From NCBI RefSeq assembly GCF_019048845.1, contig NZ_CP077426.1:1907501-1971500 (forward strand): 64,000 bases of DNA. The letters run 5' to 3'. The stretch is from Vibrio mimicus (GTDB taxonomy: Bacteria > Pseudomonadota > Gammaproteobacteria > Enterobacterales > Vibrionaceae). The notes beneath the pieces were generated by a model. That model had not been told where the DNA came from, searched no databases, and saw only the letters and a program-made list of their open reading frames with translations. Below, in pieces: positions 56,789 to 64,000 of this stretch (the stretch's first letter is position 1; each line of letters begins with the position of its first letter). The translations under genes and the position numbers were made by a program.

Positions 56789-57445
56789 TTAATAAAGAGG
56801 CATTTCGTCCGCTACGTACGGGTTATTGGCACGTTCACGGCCAAATGTGGATTGAGGCCCATGGCCGGGAATAAAAGTTACATCATTACCCAATGGCCAC
56901 AGCTTATTCTTAATCGAAGCGATGAGAGTATTGAAATCCCCTTGTGGAAAATCAGTACGGCCAATGCTGCCGTTGAACAACACATCACCCACAAAAGCGA
57001 GTCGAGCTGAATCACTAAACAACACGATATGACCCGGTGTATGACCCGGAGTATGCAGAACTTGCAGGGCTTGATTACCAAACGTGACCACGTCACCATC
57101 ATTCAGCCATTGATCCGGTTCAAATGCTTCAGTAAGAGGGAAACCAAACATTTTGCTTTGCCCTTCCAAGCCTTGCAGCCAGAAGTTATCTGCTTTGTGT
57201 GGACCAACAATGCGAGTACCACCAAGAGCCTCAGCCAGTGGCTCAGTGCCACCAACATGATCCAGATGACCATGAGTCAGTACCAGTTGGGTCACTTTCA
57301 CACCGAGCTCTGCGATCAACATCGCCAGTTGTTTCACATCACCGCCCGGATCCACCACGACCCCTTCCATGGTTTCATCGCACCACACGATCGAACAGTT
57401 CTGAGAAAAAGCCGTAACGGGCACCACCTGATATTGTAAAGACAT
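56789..57445 (-). CDS. YcbL-like metallo-beta-lactamase-fold hydrolase
   Basis: 218 residues. Zinc-binding motif THGHLDHVGG (HxHxDH), then GHTPGH, the Asp of FVGDVLFNGSIGRTDFP and the final GHGP. Fits the glyoxalase II-like YcbL group (type I); E. coli YcbL removes lactoylglutathione weakly. The neighbouring ycbK-like and ycbB-like genes follow the same order as in E. coli (ycbB-ycbK-ycbL). Confidence 0.9.
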   Translation of the reverse strand: MSLQYQVVPVTAFSQNCSIVWCDETMEGVVVDPGGDVKQLAMLIAELGVKVTQLVLTHGHLDHVGGTEPLAEALGGTRIVGPHKADNFWLQGLEGQSKMFGFPLTEAFEPDQWLNDGDVVTFGNQALQVLHTPGHTPGHIVLFSDSARLAFVGDVLFNGSIGRTDFPQGDFNTLIASIKNKLWPLGNDVTFIPGHGPQSTFGRERANNPYVADEMPLY

Positions 57446-57508
57446 AAACCTATCCTGTCTGATTCTTAACTGGCGGGCACTATGTCACTAACGCCAGCCT
57501 TTGACAAG

Positions 57509-58057
57509 TTAGGCTCCAACCCACTGACGAACAGGCCCCGTATCAATATGGATAAATTGACTTTTCGGATAGTAACCTACGCCACCCACCTGCAAACTAA
57601 TCGCGGCTTCACGGATTTTCTTGAGTGACACGCCGTCCAAACGAAAATCGATAGCCTGCCCCGACATGTGGTAGCTCTTCTTCGCCACTCCTTTCGATTT
57701 TTTACGTAACTGTTTGTTGGTTGCTGGAGAGCGGTAACCCGAAACAATATGCACTTCCGCTTGAGTACCTAATAGCTGTTGAATCTGGCATAACTGATCA
57801 AACAGCACTTTGTCCATGGCATGAACTTCGTCACGACGAAAATCACGACACAAGTAATTCAAACGCTTCAATTCTGAGCGAACATAGTTTTTACCATTGA
57901 AATAACGCGTTTCAATGCTTTCGCCTGTGTGCAAATTACTCAACGCCAATTCCCTTGGTTTAGCGGCATAACTCGCGAGCGCAATGCTGGGGGTGCAAGC
58001 GGCTAAAATTATTCCGCCTGCGGTCAGTTTTAGAAAATCTCGTCGTGTTGTTTGCAC
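57509..58057 (-). CDS. MepK (YcbK)-like murein endopeptidase, Tat exported
   Basis: 182 residues with a Tat signal peptide TTRRDFLKLTAGGIILAACTP, then the DUF882/M15-type domain: VHIVSGYRSPATNKQLRKKS and SYHMSGQAIDFRLDGVSL and the final GVGYYPKSQFIHIDTGPVRQW, giving His-Asp-His zinc ligands. E. coli MepK cleaves mDAP-mDAP (3-3) peptide crosslinks. Next to the YcbB-like L,D-transpeptidase that makes 3-3 crosslinks, so making and cutting functions are linked. Confidence 0.92.
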   Translation of the reverse strand: MQTTRRDFLKLTAGGIILAACTPSIALASYAAKPRELALSNLHTGESIETRYFNGKNYVRSELKRLNYLCRDFRRDEVHAMDKVLFDQLCQIQQLLGTQAEVHIVSGYRSPATNKQLRKKSKGVAKKSYHMSGQAIDFRLDGVSLKKIREAAISLQVGGVGYYPKSQFIHIDTGPVRQWVGA

Positions 58058-58201
58058 TTTATTACCTACCGAACTTAGCTTTATTGATACGGAAAGTACC
58101 GAACTCTGGGTCCGATATCAAATGCATAAAACGTGCTAGCTATCACTAATTCAAGTCGATACTTAGCTTATTCCTTGAGCAATAAAGGAAATTTTCTGCT
58201 G

Positions 58202-59773
58202 TCAAATTTTAGTCAAATTTGGATACGTGTCACCATTGCTCAATGCCGAGGTGTCGTAACGGTAAATATCGTCACGATACTGCAATTTCCCGCCTTCATA
58301 CCAAACGGTTTGATAGATGATGTGCACAGGGATCCGCTTCTTCAGCGCGATGGTTTTGGTTTTCTCTGGAAGTTCATTGAGCACAATGCCTTGCTGTTCT
58401 AACAAAGTCTGTGCGAATTTCTGTGCATTCTCGACACGAATACACCCAGAACTAAAGGCACGTGCAGCATTATTAAACAAATGCTTACTTGGCGTGTCGT
58501 GCAGATAAATCGCACGTGAATTAGGGGTATTGAATTTGTACATGCCGAGCGCATTCTGCACTCCAGCCTGCTGACGCATCCGATATGGGAAAGTTTCAGG
58601 GTCAACACTGGCCCAATCAATGAGCTGCGGATCCACCACTTCGGGGTCATTCCAACCACGAATGATCTCCATTTGATGCTTCGCTAAGTATTCATGGTCA
58701 CGTTTCACCATCGGCAGGATATCTTCCACCATGATTTTACGTGGCACATTCCAAGTCGGGTTGATGATGAGCGAATCCAGTTTGGTATTCATAACAGGAG
58801 TGGGCCGTGTAACACGCCCTACCACCACTTTAGCTTCAAACACTTCCTGTCCCGCATCCCAATATTTCATCGCAAAACCCGGTACATTCACCACAATCGC
58901 GGTATCTTGCGGTGCTGGCCACAAACGTAAGCGTTCAGCATTAAGCGCCAACAATGAGACTCTCTCCGCCATGGATTTGTTCAGCCATTTCATGGTTTCC
59001 GGCCCTACAACGCCATCCGGTTTTAAACCATGCATACTCTGGAACTGCTTGATCGGATTCACTAGAGCCTGATCATAAAACGTAATATCGTCACGAACCT
59101 CGGTGATATCGATATTCACTAAAGATAAACGACGCACTAACGCATCACGATGCGTTAAGGGATCACCCAGACGCTTTAATCCAGTCTGCTCATAAAGAGG
59201 AATATCCTGAGATTCGGTTGCCAATAAAGATTGATAGGTGTGAAGCAATTGCTGATAGGTAGGATCTCTCGGTGTGTATTCATCAATCAACTGATCTAGC
59301 GTTTGATTACCGATAGCCATATGCAAGGCAAGCTGTGCCTCTTCACTTGGCGCAGCAAGCGGTTTGTCGAGCTGCCCTTCAAAGAACCATGAAATGCCAA
59401 TTTGCGGAGCAAGTTCTGCATAGCTGAGATACTGTAATAAGGTATCCGTTGCCAACAGGTCATACTCATGCCACTTGTCTTGCTGACGGTATATTTTTAA
59501 CTCTAAAAGTTGTTGTTTAAAGAATGGGCTAAAGCCCGCACGATGAATAACTTCTAATTGAGTTTCAAAATGCTTTGCCGTTGTTAAATCACTCCACAAC
59601 AGTTGGTCATTGTTATTTTGATAAATCTCTTCAACCAATGCAGGATTGACCATTTGTTCATAGACGGGAGCGTTAGATTCAAGCCAACCCAACTCGACAA
59701 AGCGCTGAGCTGCTGAACATGGAATAACAAACAATAACAACGCGATAGCAACAACAACTCTGCTTTTCATCAA
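58202..59773 (-). CDS. L,D-transpeptidase, YcbB/LdtD-like
   Basis: 523 residues (E. coli LdtD 615). Sec signal peptide (SRVVVAIALLLFVIPCSA), N-terminal scaffold region, peptidoglycan-binding PG_binding_1 (FQSMHGLKPDGVVGPETMKW), and the YkuD catalytic domain with LHDTPSKHLF and SSGCIRVENAQKFAQ, the catalytic cysteine motif SxGCIR. Makes meso-DAP to meso-DAP 3-3 crosslinks. Followed by the MepK-like gene after 144 nt. Confidence 0.93.
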   Translation of the reverse strand: MMKSRVVVAIALLLFVIPCSAAQRFVELGWLESNAPVYEQMVNPALVEEIYQNNNDQLLWSDLTTAKHFETQLEVIHRAGFSPFFKQQLLELKIYRQQDKWHEYDLLATDTLLQYLSYAELAPQIGISWFFEGQLDKPLAAPSEEAQLALHMAIGNQTLDQLIDEYTPRDPTYQQLLHTYQSLLATESQDIPLYEQTGLKRLGDPLTHRDALVRRLSLVNIDITEVRDDITFYDQALVNPIKQFQSMHGLKPDGVVGPETMKWLNKSMAERVSLLALNAERLRLWPAPQDTAIVVNVPGFAMKYWDAGQEVFEAKVVVGRVTRPTPVMNTKLDSLIINPTWNVPRKIMVEDILPMVKRDHEYLAKHQMEIIRGWNDPEVVDPQLIDWASVDPETFPYRMRQQAGVQNALGMYKFNTPNSRAIYLHDTPSKHLFNNAARAFSSGCIRVENAQKFAQTLLEQQGIVLNELPEKTKTIALKKRIPVHIIYQTVWYEGGKLQYRDDIYRYDTSALSNGDTYPNLTKI

Positions 59774-59936
59774 AACGCCCTTTTGGCCAAAGATGCATCA
59801 AGTATGGCAAAGGTCAGTCGCAAATTTAAGCTGTTGATAGATATATTTTCACCGATGTCTCGTTTTATCGTCAGTCGTTCTACATTTTCTCATTCCTTGG
59901 TTATAAAACGCGCTTTTGATACGCAAGCATGCTCAT

Positions 59937-61022
59937 TCATCCAATCGCTGACCAATGGTTATCCCACATCACTTGACTCATGTAGGCTTGAGCGTGCTCT
60001 GGTGCCGATTGCAGAATAATTTTCCCTGAGCCCGAACTCACCTGAAAGGCACCATGGCGAACCACGACGCCAGAAGCATCTGACAAAGCGGCAAGTTCCA
60101 CCAGTTCGCCTGTGGCTTTAGACCAAATTCCATAGCAATTTCCTGGTGGTGAAGTCGCAAGAATCCACTCCTCCGTCGCAGCAATACTCGCGATATAGTG
60201 ATTGAAACGCGCCCACTGCTCGGGCTCTGCTTGCAATGGAATGAGCGGCCCTGAGCCTTTGTGCATGGCGACTAGCGGTGGGTAGTCATCCGGCTGGCCA
60301 CGATATTGCTGACCACACAAAACGGTTTGCGCCCCATCATGCGCTAGATGGCGAATGCTCAGATGACGATCGGCAAGTGTGATTTGATCTAATACCTCAC
60401 CTTGTGCAGAGAGGTAAGTCAAACTCGGCTGCATGGTGTCCAGATTCAGTGGCTCACGGCCAAAGGTATGCACACCACCAACCCCCACCACCAAACGACC
60501 ATCTGCCATTAAAATCACTTCGTGAGGGCCAACACCAAAGCCGCTAAATTCAGCGACTTTCTGATAGCGTTCGGAAACGTCATACACGCCGATCACGCCA
60601 CGGCTGGTTTTTTGCTCCCCCTCCGTGGCATACAAAAAGCGGCCATCTGCTGAAAACACACCATGCCCATAGTAGTAACGCTGTGCATCGGCAGAACGCA
60701 GCACAATTTGTTGCGCTGTTTGGTAATCAAACACCGACATAAACTGCCCCGGTCGCCGCGCAAACGCAACGGCCTGTGGCAAATGAGGGTGAATGGCAAT
60801 CCCATGCCCTCTGGCTGGCAGAGGCAATTGGCCGATTTTTTGCCCTGCGCTATCGGCCATTACCACACTGAAACGCTCTCGCCCCTCAATCGCGCAGCCA
60901 ATTAAGGCACACGCGGATGATGGTGTGGAGCTACAAGCGTTGACCAGCCAAGGCGTACAACCACCAAACAGTGCCGCTTTCAGCAAATTGCGGCGAGTTG
61001 CATTAGTCACCATCGGTTGCAT
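59937..61022 (-). CDS. DUF1513 protein of the iron cluster, Tat exported
   Basis: 361 residues from the ATG at 61022 (the ATG at 61013 is an alternative). Tat leader RRNLLKAALFGGCTPWLVNAC, so possibly a lipoprotein. Body is a beta-propeller-like protein: GHGIAIHPHLPQAVAFARRPG, GHGVFSADGRFLYATEGEQK, VGPHEVILMADGRLVVGVGG. DUF1513 family, typically encoded with imelysins and di-haem proteins. Its start lies inside the stop region of the imelysin lipoprotein gene, indicating coupling. Biological role unknown. Confidence 0.88.
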   Translation of the reverse strand: MQPMVTNATRRNLLKAALFGGCTPWLVNACSSTPSSACALIGCAIEGRERFSVVMADSAGQKIGQLPLPARGHGIAIHPHLPQAVAFARRPGQFMSVFDYQTAQQIVLRSADAQRYYYGHGVFSADGRFLYATEGEQKTSRGVIGVYDVSERYQKVAEFSGFGVGPHEVILMADGRLVVGVGGVHTFGREPLNLDTMQPSLTYLSAQGEVLDQITLADRHLSIRHLAHDGAQTVLCGQQYRGQPDDYPPLVAMHKGSGPLIPLQAEPEQWARFNHYIASIAATEEWILATSPPGNCYGIWSKATGELVELAALSDASGVVVRHGAFQVSSGSGKIILQSAPEHAQAYMSQVMWDNHWSAIG

Positions 61023-62010
61023 TAAACCCAATCACCACGCCAAGCCCCACTGCCACTTCATCGTGCAGCAAATAGTTCAGTTGCTCGAACTTATCACGCA
61101 GCACTAACACCTCTCGATACCCTGCTTTCGTATGCAACATGTCAAACAGGCTGGCTTGTTGCGGCCATGTTTCGATAATCCCCGCCAACTGTTCGGAGAC
61201 GCGATCTGCCGTCGTCACCATACCTTGTTCGCGCAGCATGGCATCCAGCCCTTGTCCATCGGCATGATAGAGCGCCTGAATCGCTAGCAAGTTATAACGC
61301 ATATTACTGAGCGAGGTTTTAGAACGCCATGATTCGGAAAAATACGGCCGTGGCTGACCAATGTTCGCCAGTGGTCGATTAAGTTTAGAGAGAGCAAATT
61401 CAAGTTGATTAGAAAGCAGAGCGATGTACTCGGCTCGCCACGCTTGTTCATCCAGCGTTTGCCACGGATTTTCTTGCCAAGCCTGAGCAATGTTTTGCGC
61501 ATTGCGCTGCACATGGTGGCTAATCGCAACCGCCGCGGGACAAGCTTGCTGTGGCTCAGTCAATAAAGCCGATTTGCTATCGAAGATCAGCCATTCCAAT
61601 GCACCAAGACCTTGTACCGCGACACTCTGTTTCGCAATGTCATCCGCCGTCCATGTTTGAGGCTTAGCCAGTAACTGCTTCATCTTATGCCCAGTGGTGT
61701 CCTTTTTATCTGGCCAAAACTGCATATTCCAACTCAGATCCAGCGCCGCACTCGGGCCACGCTGCTGGCCTTGCAAACGCATCCACGCTTGCATACTGGC
61801 TTGCCACTGCTGTTTAAGTGGTGTGATGTCTCCATTCGGCGCTTGGCAATATTGAGTCACTCTCTGCTGCAACTGTCCGGTCTGCTCAGCGAGAGTTTCT
61901 GCATATTCACGTTCTAACTCGAACACCGCTTGGCTGGAATGGTCAGGATTTGAAGCACTCTGACACGCGGTCAGTAACGACAGAGCCAAAAGAGTCAGCG
62001 TTTTTTTCAT
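61003..62010 (-). CDS. Imelysin-family lipoprotein
   Basis: 335 residues. Lipoprotein signal with lipobox LLTAC at the cysteine near residue 17. The start at 62010 has AGGAG with a six-base spacer; the upstream ATG at 62016 abuts that site and is rejected. Imelysin/IrpA-like fold (M75 group) with GLGALEWLIFDSKSAL and helical repeats. Family members take part in iron acquisition in bacteria; no peptidase activity need be assumed. 9 nt before it ends the di-haem gene. Confidence 0.88.
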   Translation of the reverse strand: MKKTLTLLALSLLTACQSASNPDHSSQAVFELEREYAETLAEQTGQLQQRVTQYCQAPNGDITPLKQQWQASMQAWMRLQGQQRGPSAALDLSWNMQFWPDKKDTTGHKMKQLLAKPQTWTADDIAKQSVAVQGLGALEWLIFDSKSALLTEPQQACPAAVAISHHVQRNAQNIAQAWQENPWQTLDEQAWRAEYIALLSNQLEFALSKLNRPLANIGQPRPYFSESWRSKTSLSNMRYNLLAIQALYHADGQGLDAMLREQGMVTTADRVSEQLAGIIETWPQQASLFDMLHTKAGYREVLVLRDKFEQLNYLLHDEVAVGLGVVIGFNATDGD

Positions 62011-62019
62011 CCTCATCTC

Positions 62020-63405
62020 CTAAAGCGAATTCAAAAAGGCAATCAGCGCTTCACGCTGTGCTTTATCAAATTGCAGTACTTTGTCGCGACTCGCTTGCGC
62101 TTCACCACCGTGCCACAGTACCGCTTCCATCACGTTGCGTGCTCGACCATCATGCAAGAAATAAGTGTGTCCATTCACCTCTTGGGTATAACCAATTCCC
62201 CACAAAGGTGCAGTACGCCACTCACGTGCGGATGCTAACGCTTCCGGGCGACCATCACTCAAGCCTTCGCCCATATCGTGCAACAGCAGATCCGTGTAAG
62301 GCTGGATACGCTGCTTGGAAAGTGCAGGGCGATCGGCATTTTCCTGAGTTACGACTTCTGTTTTATGGCAAGACTGGCAGCCCGCTTGGGCAAACAGTTT
62401 TTCACCCAATTGCACCTGAGGATCTTGCACGTTGCGACGCACGGGAACCGCTAAGTGCTGAGCATAGAACTCGACAAAATCCAAAATATTGTCGCTGACC
62501 TCTGGTGAACCACCACTCGGTAGCTCGCGGCATAGCGTCTGTTTTTCCGTGCAGTTTTCTTGTGGAAACAGGTGGCTGGTTAAACCCAGATCGCCATTAA
62601 AGGCGGCCGCATTTTGCTGCATGATGTTGGGCTGCCCGGCTTTCCAACCAAAGCGGCCAATCGCAGTTTCACCGGTTCGTACATCACGGACTTGGTTGAC
62701 TCGTCCAGAAATGCCATCACCATCGCGATCTTCTGGATCTGCCCACTCCAGTAAGGTTTGGTCTGCAATCCCTTCCAAAAGTCCAAGTCCAATCATTGGT
62801 GGTGCGACCCGTGCCGACATTTGTACATCCGGATGCATGTCGCCATAAGCGAGATCCAAGATTTTCAAATTCGGTTTACGTAAGGCGACTGGCGTACCGT
62901 CAGCGAAAGTGACCACCACTTCATCATAAGTGATGTGAATGCGCCCTTCGGGCTTTTGATCTGGCAGCGCAAAATCTTGTAGCTGACCACCATAAGTGGG
63001 TTCAGGCACAACGCCATTGAGGGCATAAGTCGCTTTCTGCTGTTCAGTCACGGCCGGAATGCTCAAGCGCACTAACATGGACACCGCATGGGTATCATTA
63101 GGCTCTGGCGGATGACCGCGCCCATCTTTGATGTGGCAATTTTGACAGCCGTTGGTGTTAAACAAAGGCCCTAAACCATCACGAGCATCCGTTGAAGCGG
63201 GTGCGGGTACCCAAGGGTTACGGAAAAAACTGTTCCCCACACTAAAATCAAGGCGCTTGGTAATCGGTAAATTGGTCGCTGGCATAGAAAAGGCGTTCGC
63301 CCCTTCCTTGGTGGTACTGGTATCACCACCCGATTTAATCTCCGCAGCCGAGGCAGAACTGCTCAATACGGCACCCAACAACAGCAGAGATAAAGAGGAC
63401 TTCAT
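62020..63405 (-). CDS. Periplasmic di-haem oxidoreductase (DUF1111)
   Basis: 461 residues from the ATG at 63405, which has CAGGA upstream. Signal peptide (SLSLLLLGAVLSSSASAAEI), then two c-type haem sites NGCQNCHIKDG and AGCQSCHKTEV, plus a CTEKQTLCRELP cysteine pair. DUF1111 thiol-oxidoreductase-like proteins are typical companions of imelysins. Likely electron transfer linked to iron (inference). The gene lies between two imelysin genes. Confidence 0.88.
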   Translation of the reverse strand: MKSSLSLLLLGAVLSSSASAAEIKSGGDTSTTKEGANAFSMPATNLPITKRLDFSVGNSFFRNPWVPAPASTDARDGLGPLFNTNGCQNCHIKDGRGHPPEPNDTHAVSMLVRLSIPAVTEQQKATYALNGVVPEPTYGGQLQDFALPDQKPEGRIHITYDEVVVTFADGTPVALRKPNLKILDLAYGDMHPDVQMSARVAPPMIGLGLLEGIADQTLLEWADPEDRDGDGISGRVNQVRDVRTGETAIGRFGWKAGQPNIMQQNAAAFNGDLGLTSHLFPQENCTEKQTLCRELPSGGSPEVSDNILDFVEFYAQHLAVPVRRNVQDPQVQLGEKLFAQAGCQSCHKTEVVTQENADRPALSKQRIQPYTDLLLHDMGEGLSDGRPEALASAREWRTAPLWGIGYTQEVNGHTYFLHDGRARNVMEAVLWHGGEAQASRDKVLQFDKAQREALIAFLNSL

Positions 63406-63447
63406 GACATTGTTCCTGTAAAAACAACCCAATCCCTTTTTATCCCC

Positions 63448-63505
63448 TTCCGACTTGAAGCTGCAGCGGTGTTGGCCACCTGCAACGCCAAGTCGTTTGG
63501 GTATA
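63448..63505. repeat. Short dispersed hairpin repeat, copy 2
   Basis: TTCCGACTTGAAGCTGCAG ... CTGCAACGCCAAGTCGTTTGGGTA: outer CGACTTG/CAAGTCG and inner TGCAG/CTGCA arms. Same outer sequence as the element at 10531-10584. Sits between the di-haem and irpA genes. Confidence 0.7.
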
Positions 63506-63601
63506 GTAATTCGCGCAAAGCGGGATTGGGTTTTATTGCAAAATCGATCAACCCCTTTCCTACTCTGTGTTACAGAGGGAAAGGATAACGAGAGTGACAG
63601 A

Positions 63602-64000
63602 TTAAAACTCGTGATCCGCCGTATCTGGGTTTAGGTTATCAATGCCAATAATGCCTGCTGCACGCTCAATAGAGCCTGTTTGAACCACAAGTGCCATGAT
63701 GGCTTGATTGATGATTGCGTGACCGGCAGTGTTATCGGCTGCGATGAGCTGATCGAAATGTTGATTATTCTTCTCTGCTGACGTGACTAACTCACCGACT
63801 TGGGTTCTGGCAGTTTCAAACTGTTGCAGGATCTCTTTTGCCGCACTGGCATCTTTTTCTGCGACTAACTCATACAGACTTGGGCCTTTCAGCTCAGAAC
63901 CATCCGCACGAATGTAGGTGCCAGTAAAGATATTGTAGATGCCTTGCTCGTTGTAGTAGTGCGAGTTATGGGTGTTGTCCGAGAAACAGTCGTGCTCATC
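63602..64000 (-). CDS. irpA: Imelysin-family iron-regulated protein IrpA, C-terminal part
   Basis: Open frame running out of the window; only the last 132 residues are seen, ending DPNADHEF-like DTADHEF. Contains HDCFSDNTHNSHYYNE and IYNIFTGTYIRADGSELKGP, and the C-terminal helical LVVQTGSIERAAGIIGID; these match the imelysin core of IrpA. In V. cholerae irpA is iron-regulated (from memory). The upstream promoter and likely Fur box lie outside the window. Confidence 0.85.
   Translation of the reverse strand, partial: DEHDCFSDNTHNSHYYNEQGIYNIFTGTYIRADGSELKGPSLYELVAEKDASAAKEILQQFETARTQVGELVTSAEKNNQHFDQLIAADNTAGHAIINQAIMALVVQTGSIERAAGIIGIDNLNPDTADHEF

Noticed and set aside
61950..62498. 182-residue + strand ORF antisense to the di-haem and imelysin genes
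   Set aside because: No ribosome site, low-complexity composition, and both genes on the opposite strand have clear conserved motifs.
1..64000. CRISPR arrays, tRNA or rRNA genes
   Set aside because: No regularly spaced repeats, no cloverleaf or rRNA-like segments were noticed on either strand.

Overview
The window reads as a Vibrio chromosome, most likely V. cholerae or a very close relative such as V. mimicus or V. metoecus. From memory, the gene order matches V. cholerae large-chromosome genes from about VC1314 down to VC1264. Supporting markers are a periplasmic broad-specificity racemase, a two-CBM chitin-oligosaccharide deacetylase beside a chb/cel-type PTS operon, a cosR-opuD pair, four chemoreceptors and an irpA/imelysin cluster. 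No database was consulted.

Layout. Positions 1-10.9 kb hold a truncated DASS transporter, a chemoreceptor, the Bsr racemase, an RhtA-like exporter, a small DUF2947 gene, a compact tyrR-acetyltransferase-HD hydrolase operon, ycjX-ycjF and a small membrane protein. Positions 11-17.9 kb hold core metabolism: class I fumarase, pabB, a Nudix CoA-pyrophosphatase, and the serine transporter and deaminase sdaC-sdaA.

Positions 17.9-22.4 kb are an AT-rich accessory block between sdaA and queD. It holds a large serine alpha/beta-hydrolase (-), a divergent operon of two related DUF2589-type proteins plus a 91-residue protein, a pesticin/GH24-type lysozyme gene preceded by six CAAAC repeats, and a convergent Mor-family regulator. 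This is the best candidate for an undescribed system: two cell-envelope-attacking enzymes without signal peptides, two probable partner proteins, a phage-type activator and two possible slippage tracts.

Positions 22.8-36.3 kb hold queD, a chemoreceptor with a c-type heme motif, asnS, thiD under a TPP riboswitch, a sugar acetyltransferase, an HD-GYP phosphodiesterase, aspC, a cNMP/CBS/DUF294 protein coupled to a DnaQ-like exonuclease, and a Cache chemoreceptor. Positions 36.7-40.6 kb hold opgGH for osmoregulated periplasmic glucans. Positions 40.6-47.5 kb hold the LacI-controlled chbBCAFG-type PTS operon and the secreted chitin-oligosaccharide deacetylase. Positions 47.6-50.1 kb hold opuD and cosR. 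Positions 50.1-55.3 kb hold a TRAP transporter followed by a two-component system. Positions 55.5-59.8 kb hold small conserved genes and the ycbL-ycbK-ycbB-like envelope cluster. Positions 59.9-64.0 kb hold a probable Fur-type iron cluster: DUF1513, imelysin lipoprotein, di-haem oxidoreductase and truncated irpA.

Most of the window is ordinary Vibrio core genome with well-separated operons ending in clear hairpin terminators. No tRNA, rRNA, CRISPR array, transposase or integrase was seen.
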